Origin: Gymnorhina tibicen
Lineage: Eukaryota > Chordata > Aves > Passeriformes > Artamidae
Length of the DNA stretch: 64,000 bases
Assembly (NCBI GenBank): GCA_013399875.1
Contig: VXAZ01004636.1
Coordinates: 2,178,596 to 2,242,595 of the forward strand
Direction: 5' to 3'
Part shown: in pieces, positions 57,401-64,000 of the stretch
Layout of the letters: every line of letters begins with the position of its first letter
How positions within the stretch are numbered: position 1 is the first letter of the stretch
Translations under genes and position numbers: made by a program
The notes under the pieces: generated by a model
Databases searched by the model: none
What the model was told of the DNA's origin: nothing
Seen by the model: only the letters and a program-made list of their open reading frames with translations

Positions 57401-59825
57401 TTGCTATCAATATCCACCACCGCTCCTCGTCCACACACAATGCGATGGCACCCTGGGTTCGCAAGATATTTCTTCACAAACTGCCCAAGCTGCTTTGCAT
57501 GAGAAGCCATGTCGATAGATACTTTGCTCAGAAGGAGGAAAGAGCAAATATGAACGGATCAGAATCATCGCGGAACACCTTGGAAGCAGCTCTGGATTCT
57601 ATCCGCTATATTACAAGACACGTTATGAAGGAGAATGAAGTTCGTGAGGTGGGTGTGTTAGTCCTGCTACACTGGTTTTGTACAAGTGGAAATTAGAAAA
57701 CCAAGTAGTGGTTTACTGTGCAGTTGCATATTAAAGATGTGCTACAGATTTCCAGCTTTTGTACTTTGCTGGAAGCTGTGTAGTTGTTTCCACTGGAAAG
57801 AAGTGCAACTGTGGTACAATACCGAGAATATTTGGCTGATACAGTACAGTCTTTGGGTTCTTTAAAAGTCTTTTGCTTTCTTCTAGAAGTAAGTTCTTGT
57901 CATTAGTTACACATTGTGAGACACTTGTCTGTTACAAGAGCATGTACTGTAAGTGTTCCCTACAGCACTTGTGAGATGATGAGGGAAGGAGCTATTTTTC
58001 ACTTTAATGTTGTGTACCTGAAAGCTATCTTGAAAAATGCATTTGCCTTATATTTTCCAAATAAATACTGGCAAGACTTATCTTGCAGTTTTCAATTCCA
58101 AATAACTGCTCTAACTTATATGTATTAGTTTAAATACAAGCTATAGCCATATGTTGGTCATTTTGTGCTGAGATCAAACATGGACTGAATGACTTCATAA
58201 GTGTTCTCTTCTACCCTTACTATTATTTGTCTCTAAGTCATATCAAAAGATGTCAGAGGCTTTTTTTCAGTCTGTGCATTTGCACTCTGAATTATCCTTA
58301 ATGAATGTTTACAACATTTGTGTAAGAGCATTAAAATCTGTTTTCTTTACATGCTTTTTAACTAGTACCATTGGTACATCAGAGACTTAAATGCTATTTC
58401 CAGTCTAGAGTAGAAGTTTGTAGAAATATAGAAGTTTGTAGAATATAGAAGTTTGTGTACAGTCTGTTTCTGATGGCAAACCCTGAGGTTCTTTCTGTTT
58501 ATATGGGAATTGCAGTCTTCAGAAGGCTCTGGTTGCTGAGAGTGTGTTCTCCCATACTAGACTAGGAGTAATGTGCCTCCTCTAATGTGCCTTCTCAGGA
58601 CTTGATTCTGACATTGTCACAAGGGATGTGGCCTATATTTAAAATAAACGTATCTGCTGTACTGTTAAAGCAGCATCTAATAGCCCTGCATTGTATGAAC
58701 AACAGAAATAGAATAGTTTGCTATTGAATACAGAAAATTTCCAGTAAATAAAGGGTTGACTGTGAGTGACAAGTGGTAAGTATTTTGTTTTATGAGTATA
58801 ATGTTGTTTTGACTGTAAACCTTGGAAATTAATATACAGCTGACTGGGGACTCCCTTGTTTTATTATTACCGGGCTCCAGAGAATGCAAGCTTTAATTGC
58901 AAAAGTTGTTAATAAATGCTAGACAGCTAGTGCTATTGTAGCCTTACATCTTAGGAAGCATTAGGCTTGGGAAATGGGGATAGCTCCAGTTTAAATCCAA
59001 GACAATTGTTTGGCAGGGTTTTGATTTGCTTGCACAATTATATATGCAATACTTGCAAAACTGTGTACAATATGAATAATTTTATCAAAAAGGAAAGTAG
59101 TCTTGAAACTACTGTGAGTATTCTCCCCAGTGTGTAATTCTGTGTAGCAGTAACTATGCAGCTTTCAGCTCGTATTTGTAACACAATAGCTGCTCTGTAC
59201 TAACAATTTTTTTTTTTTTTAAATTTATTATTACTATTTGGGGACCTTTGGTTTTGGTTTTCTGGTTAGTTTTTTGTTGTGGGTTGGTGTTGTTGGTTGT
59301 TTGGGCTGTTTTTACAACTTTTGCTTCCAGCTTCTCCTTGGGAATTCCACTTTATGATGCCATGAATCCTGCAGTATGTTAGAAAATGGCAGACCAGTCT
59401 CATCTCTCTGTAGATGAGGATGTTCGGTGCTTGTCAGGGTTAATTTCTGCATCAAAATCTACGTAGCTTATCAATCTTCTCAGAGGGAAATTTGCTTCTG
59501 TTCTAACTCACAGTATAATTATAAAATGTTGTTCAAGAGGGTTATCTGATGGACATGGTTGAAAAAAGTGTACTTTGAAATAACTAAGAATTGCAGGATT
59601 TGGTACTGTGTTTTTACCTGTTCTTGCACACACTGACCAGCTCTTGTGCTCTTTGTGTTTTAGGTTGTTGAAGACTGGAAATACATTGCTCAGGTGCTTG
59701 ATCGAATGTTCTTATGGGCTTTTCTTCTGGTTTCAATAATTGGATCACTTGTGTTATTTATTCCTGTTATTCATAAATGGGCAAGTATAATAGTACCTAC
59801 CCATATAGGCAGTACAAATGCATAA
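45024..59825 (+). CDS. CHRNA5: Neuronal acetylcholine receptor subunit alpha-5
   Basis: Accessory subunit of pentameric nicotinic receptors (with alpha3/alpha4 and beta2/beta4) at the neuronal membrane. Coding exons: 45024-45129, 53576-53727, 54019-54063, 55330-55439, 56817-57648, 59664-59825 (TAA). They sum to 1407 nt = 468 codons plus stop, the human length. Residues 1-35 form a Leu-rich signal peptide. The Cys loop is Cys170-Cys184 ([15 protein letters not shown]). The vicinal Cys234-Cys235 sit in TDGCCWYP, where Asp replaces the agonist-site tyrosine of other alphas, fitting a non-agonist-binding role. M1 is about 250-275, M2 about 281-304 (Ser283 in ISLCTS), M3 follows GEYLVF, and M4 is in the last exon ([13 protein letters not shown]). 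Asp398 (GAT, 57595-57597) is the site of human D398N. Sequons: Asn183 and Asn229. All introns are GT-AG; intron 1 is 8.4 kb. Confidence 0.97.
45130..53575 (+). other. CHRNA5: CHRNA5 intron 1
   Basis: 8.4 kb, bounded by donor GCGG|GTAAGG and acceptor TTTTTTAATATAG. The first 350 bases are still CpG island; the rest is AT-rich. A GC-richer patch lies at 47640-47890. An old antisense CR1-like fragment lies at about 52400-52690 (separate entry). No nested gene was recognised. Confidence 0.65.
52400..52690 (-). mobile_element. Ancient CR1/L3-like LINE fragment, antisense
   Basis: On the + strand, AATCTTTTCAATCTCTCCTT, a GACTGT block, TTCATGACATTCTCTGG, GATACATC followed by seven T and AGATGG, GTCGTGCCACAGATTTATG and TGGCATAATATTTTAAGT follow, in order, the reverse complement of the 3' portion of old CR1/L3-type elements known from reptiles and birds (…GAGAGATTAAAAAGACTGG… sense, …CCATGGATTTATATAG… antisense). 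It is diverged with small gaps. The right end, near TTGCTAGGGCTTTTTT, is fuzzy. This is recognised from memory of the consensus, not by alignment. Confidence 0.5.
57649..59663 (+). other. CHRNA5: CHRNA5 intron 5
   Basis: 2.0 kb of AT-rich intron between the large fifth exon and the M4 exon. It contains AATAAA at about 58061 and 58643 that could allow premature polyadenylation, a short 18-bp-type repeat at 58411-58457 and a T-run near 59208-59220. No nested gene is seen. Confidence 0.55.
58411..58457 (+). repeat. Short tandem repeat, about 17-18-bp unit
   Basis: TAGAAGTTTGTAGAAATA, then TAGAAGTTTGTAGAATA, then TAGAAGTTTGTGTAC: about 2.8 copies with small length differences, inside CHRNA5 intron 5. 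Confidence 0.85.
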
Positions 59826-60702
59826 AATATTTTTGGAGCCATGTCCTACTGATATGTCTCTAAGTTTTCCAGTAGCTCTGTTTCCATGCATGTTCTTTGT
59901 AGGCATGTTTCTGATAGAGTGAAGAAAAATTTCCAAAACTAGAAAATTAGGTTTATCTTAAAGCATGGCATTCCCAGGACACATAGAAGTCAATTTGCTT
60001 ATTGCCAGTCTACTGAGTTACTGCTAAGCCAGGTCAGAATTAAAAGAACCTTCTCAAGTCATTGCATGTGTGATTTATCAAAAAAGCATACACTGACACC
60101 TACTGTGAAATAGAAGGATTTAAATTTTTTAAATGATGATCACTGTAGTGCAATTATTAAATTACTATATAAATTGTTATACTCAAATATTTGCCGTTAC
60201 ACGCTAGAGTTGCTTCTTTCAATTTAGTGTATAAAGGAGAATTTTTATCAGCTCTCTTCAGTGTGTTGTAGAAGTGTGAAATTTCACCAGAGTAATTTAA
60301 AATAATAATGAAAATAAAGTTAAACTTCCTGTATATCTAATATACAACTAAGACAGCAATTTGGCCATGTTTGGCCTTTATAAATTTTCAGTGGAATTTG
60401 CTGCTAAATTTTAAAGCTTGTTAATTCTGTGATACCAACACGAGCATTTAATAAGCCTTAAAATGCCTAAAGCATATGTGTATATTGATGTCTCCATCAG
60501 CTTTGGAAAGGAAGGCAAAGGCAGTTAACTGAGTTCCCAAATTGTATTCTAAGTGGCTGGAGCATTCAGATTTCTTTACTCTTGATGAAGAATTTGATAG
60601 AGTATGTGAGTTTGCAGACATGTTCATTATTTCCTGTCTTTGGGTATTTCTCAGAATTAAGATTTTAAGCATAGGCAGAAGGAATTTGTGGAGTGTCTTT
60701 CT

Positions 60703-61169
60703 GAAGGAAATGGGCTATAAATTATTATGCTGTAAAACAAAATACAGATGATTAATGAGTTTCACATTTGTTAAACTGAACATAAGAGAGCATCTTTCTG
60801 AAGGAAATGGATTGTAAATTATTATGCTGTGGAACCAAATACAGGAGATTAATGATTTTCACATTTGTTAAACTGAACATAAGAGAGCATCTTTCTGAAG
60901 GAAATGGATTGTAAATTATTATGCTGTGGAACCAAATACAGGAGATTAATGATTTTCACATTTGTTAAACTGAACATAAGAGAGCATCTTTCTGAAGGAA
61001 ATGGATTGTAAATTATTATGCTGTGGAACCAAATACAGGAGATTAATGATTTTCACATTTGTTAAACTGAACATAAGAGAGCATCTTTCTGAAGGAAATG
61101 GATTGTAAATTATTATGCTGTGGAACCAAATACAGGAGATTAATGATTTTCACATTTGTTAAACTGAAC
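60703..61169 (+). repeat. 97-bp tandem repeat array, about 4.8 copies
   Basis: Units beginning GAAGGAAATGG start at 60703, 60800, 60897, 60994 and 61091, exactly 97 bp apart. The first copy is diverged (GGGCTATAA for GGATTGTAA, and GTAAAACAAAATACAGATG for GTGGAACCAAATACAGGAG). Copies 2, 3 and 4 read identical, and copy 5 matches them until the array ends 79 bases into the unit at about 61169. It lies 0.9 kb downstream of the CHRNA5 stop codon. Confidence 0.97.
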
Positions 61170-62524
61170 TTGGGAGCTACCTTAAATTAGTTCTTTCACT
61201 TATAAAACATATAGAACTCTAAGCAGCAAGGATTTCAGAGTTTTCCATATTTCCTTTTTGCTAAGATTGTTGAAAACGAACTTGCAACTTTTCAATTACT
61301 CCATTGAAGTGTATTCTTTAAATTGATTCCAATGCGACCTTTCTTCCTTTCTTAATAGCTTTTTTCTGGAAAAGACTCTAAAATAGTTGGGTGTTTTCCT
61401 ACACCAAAGTTTTTTTTGCGTTGTTCATAATACAGTTGCATCCTGTAAGGCTAATACAGGAATGCCGGGCTAGAGCAAATCTTAGGAAGTTTTTGTTTGC
61501 TTAAATTACTACAATAATAATAACATGTTTAGGTGAGAAGTTTTAATGTAAACTGTGGTATCTTCAAGAATTTTATGTTTTTATAGTGACTATAAATTTG
61601 AACAACAGATACATATTTCTCCCATACCCCCTCCCAGATCTCCTTTAGAATAGCCCTGTACTGATTATAATAGTGAGTGCTGATGTCATAACTTATAAAT
61701 AATTGAATATTTATTTCAAAATGTTTTAATCTGCAGGATATTCTTGGTCTTGTTTAGCTTTTAAAGGCTCACAGATAGGGAAGTTATGTCAGGCAGGCCT
61801 TTTTTTTCTTTCTTTTTTTTTTTTTTTTAATAGCAGTTAGGGAGTCACTCTTCTTCAGTTACAATTCAATTACATCGGACATCGGATATCCACGTTTCCT
61901 CTATTCCCATCATAACTTTAAAGGTGAATTTGCAAAGATTATCTGATTTAATTCATTAATGCAAGAGCTTTAACTTTCTCAGTATTACTGAGGTTAAACA
62001 ATGCATCAGTGACTTTCTCTGTGTGCAAGTTGCAGAAATACTTCAGATAGCTTGTTTCCTCTTCAAATACAACATTTCTTTTTAAAGTCTTCCGTAGGTT
62101 TGAATTACTGAAATTTACTCTTACCTGAAGAGAAAGCAAAGTGAGAAAAACTGTAGATTAGATATATATGTTATTTTTTTAACTCTCCATTTCATCTCTT
62201 TCCCCTTGTTAAATGATGTCTCCAGGCTGCCCAGTTATATCATGATGGGCAGCACATTGCCCAGTGGAGTCACTCTCTTTATTATAGTAACTCACAATTT
62301 TTGCAAATGCATGAATTTCTTTTAGTGACTTCTAGTCTGATCATGGTGGATTCAGATAACATAGCTGACCCTGGAATTCTTGGGGTCTTCTGCTTATCAG
62401 ATGTGTCTGAAACAAAAAAAAGTTAATATACTCAGAAGCATGGACTTTTATTTCTGTAACTTATTGCTGAATGTATTGAACTGTAGGTAATGCTACCTTA
62501 TATAGATTTCTGTCACTTGCTCAA

Positions 62525-62530
62525 AATAAA
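62525..62530 (+). promoter_or_regulatory. CHRNA5: Candidate distal poly(A) signal of CHRNA5
   Basis: AATAAA on the + strand, about 2.7 kb beyond the stop. It faces the opposing CHRNA3 signal at 62569-62574. Use is inferred. Confidence 0.45.
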
Positions 62531-62568
62531 TGAAAAAAAAAGGCACAATTTTCAACAGTTTGATTCTC

Positions 62569-62574
62569 TTTATT
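62569..62574 (-). promoter_or_regulatory. CHRNA3: Candidate distal poly(A) signal of CHRNA3
   Basis: TTTATT on the + strand reads AATAAA on the - strand, about 1.05 kb after the CHRNA3 stop. Closer alternatives are at 63607-63612 (7 bases after the stop) and 63586-63591. Confidence 0.45.
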
Positions 62575-63618
62575 TTCATAACTGTTATACCACATGATAC
62601 ACTGTATTTCCAGAAACTTTTCAGTTTGTTACAGAGAGAACAGTTCATATTTTTACAAAATATGGTCTGATTACAGTGTTTTGTTGCATTCTTTATTCAT
62701 GCTCTTAAATAATCTGCAGTTACTGATTAAAAAAAAAGAAGATATATATGCCTAAGCAACAATTTTAGCACACTTTACAGGACTGTTTTGTCTACCTGCC
62801 TTCCCTTGGCATAAAACACTTTGCTATAGCAGGATCCCTCTGTATCCAAACTATCCCATCAGAGCATTTTGATCCTTTGCATCACTTGCGGACTGTCTCA
62901 GTGTGTGTTTCACTTATACACAATTCTAAATATCATTAGGTTTGAGCAGCTTTTTTTTCCTGACGGCCTTCACATACATTGCAATCTGGGGATACATGGA
63001 GTTTACTTTATGGCTGCTTTATAACCATCATCTATTATTTACCTATTTGTTTTCCTTTTGTAATAAACCTCTCCTCAGTCCTTTCTTGCCACTGTGTGGG
63101 TCAGTTTGTACAGCAGGTGGCAATGTCTGCATTCCAGCAGTTTGGTACTCTTGCTTCCCACCATTCCATCCTCACGAGGGTATTCATGGAACTCACTGTG
63201 AACTCCTTCCAGAAGATCCTGTCATGGTCTGAAGAGGCCTGGCACCAGACTAGGAAACGAACCTAGTAGCCCAAAGCATTCAAGCCATCTTGACTTTCCA
63301 AATATTCATGTAATTTTCCATTTCTTTATTAACCCCTTCTTAAACAATTCCTATAAAGTTTAACATACTGCCTCCATCTTTTCCAGTTATTGCAAGAAGT
63401 AGCTGTAAAGCATAGCTCATATTACTTTGAGATTAGCTGTCATAAAGCTTCAAAATAATTTCTTTTTCCACATTTTGAACAAAGCTACCTTGGCCAAGCA
63501 AAGTTGAAGCCAAGAGAGATCCTTGTTCTACTACACATGGAAGAGACATGAGGTGCTGGGAGGGGGATGCAGAGTTGGTTGGCAGTTTTATTTGATTTCA
63601 CAACATTTTATTTAATCT
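62569..63618 (-). other. CHRNA3: CHRNA3 3'UTR (inferred extent)
   Basis: Sequence 3' of the CHRNA3 stop on the - strand, ending at the distal AATAAA. It is AT-rich except for 63090-63270, a GC-balanced patch that carries a 95-codon open frame on the opposite strand (62979-63266), which I do not recognise. No other gene is seen. Confidence 0.5.
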
Positions 63619-63747
63619 TTACATTTCATCTCCAGCCATCAAAGGTTGTAAAAACAATCCTGCTGTTCCTAGAATACATACCAGGATGAAAACCCATAGA
63701 AAAATACGATCAATTACCATGGCAACGTATTTCCAATCATCCTGAAT
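63619..63747 (-). CDS. CHRNA3: Neuronal acetylcholine receptor subunit alpha-3, last exon (partial gene)
   Basis: Final coding exon of the ligand-binding alpha3 subunit, a core component of ganglionic nicotinic receptors with beta4 and alpha5 (family knowledge). On the - strand, acceptor CTTTTCAG is followed by 42 codons and TAA. The peptide begins [18 protein letters not shown] and continues through the M4 helix [17 protein letters not shown] to LMAGDEM. This matches mammalian CHRNA3 up to the last residues, where human ends differently (LMARED-type). Earlier exons lie beyond the right edge. It converges with CHRNA5, as in mammals, where CHRNB4 follows CHRNA3. Confidence 0.95.
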   Translation of the reverse strand: MQDDWKYVAMVIDRIFLWVFILVCILGTAGLFLQPLMAGDEM

Positions 63748-64000
63748 CTGAAAAGAAAAAAAAAATAGCAAGTTGGCATGTTTATTAGGTGAATAAATTG
63801 CATTAGCAATAATACTATTTCATATAGGAAGTGCAGTTTTTCTGTATGTAGGTATCTTTATGTATACACAACTTACACATCTGTTTTCACTGACAAATGA
63901 ATTCATTTTGAAGAAGCTTTATTTGAATATGCTCTTTGGAGCAAAGCCAAAAGCTGCTGCTTCACATCCAAAAGGTTGTTCACGAAGACACTGGACTTGA
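63748..64000 (-). other. CHRNA3: CHRNA3 terminal intron (partial)
   Basis: Sequence upstream of the CHRNA3 last exon on the - strand. No further exon is seen before the window edge. Confidence 0.7.

Larger units (their letters stand above)
59826..62568 (+). other. CHRNA5: CHRNA5 3'UTR / downstream flank
   Basis: No coding signal after the CHRNA5 stop. Candidate poly(A) signals are AATAAA at 60313-60318 (3'UTR about 0.5 kb) and 62525-62530 (about 2.7 kb). The 97-bp tandem array lies between them. A long T-run with CTTTC interruptions lies at about 61801-61829. Which end is used cannot be told from sequence. Confidence 0.5.

Overview
This is a nuclear window from a vertebrate, almost certainly a bird. 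It has compact spliced genes with GT-AG introns, CpG-island promoters, AT-rich introns and CR1 LINE remnants. The five genes are in the order known from human 15q25.1: IREB2, HYKK, PSMA4 and CHRNA5 on the + strand, then the 3' end of CHRNA3 on the - strand. The species cannot be fixed from sequence alone. There are two N gaps (3048-3169 and 33370-33582) and one ambiguous base (45020).

Layout. 1-2400 is intergenic with no supported gene. About 2404-2720 is a CR1 LINE fragment. 2750-3260 is the IREB2 CpG island, and IREB2 coding exon 1 is probably lost in its gap. IREB2 coding exons 2-22 run from 3699 to 23065, followed by a roughly 3-kb 3'UTR. HYKK has a CpG island at 27700-28060 and four coding exons at 28606-33001 (373 codons). 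A 67-bp minisatellite and the second gap separate HYKK from the PSMA4 CpG island. PSMA4 coding exons lie at 34154-38958 (261 codons). About 5.6 kb of AT-rich intergenic DNA follows. CHRNA5 has six coding exons at 45024-59825 (468 codons) with an 8.4-kb first intron. Its downstream flank holds a 97-bp tandem array. CHRNA5 and CHRNA3 converge tail to tail, with opposing AATAAA signals about 40 bp apart near 62.55 kb. The last CHRNA3 exon is at 63619-63747, and the rest of that gene lies beyond the right edge.

The genes do not form one pathway. IREB2 is an RNA-binding regulator of iron metabolism, HYKK a hydroxylysine kinase, PSMA4 a 20S proteasome alpha subunit, and CHRNA5/CHRNA3 are neuronal nicotinic receptor subunits that co-assemble. 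The joined exons of HYKK, PSMA4 and CHRNA5 are open throughout and give 373, 261 and 468 codons, the human lengths as I recall them, so the models are well supported.

I found no novel multi-gene system. The most noteworthy items are the two tandem arrays, the converging CHRNA5/CHRNA3 ends, the ancestral Asp398 codon of CHRNA5, a hairpin-bearing repeat just upstream of HYKK's first coding exon, and an old antisense CR1-like fragment in CHRNA5 intron 1.
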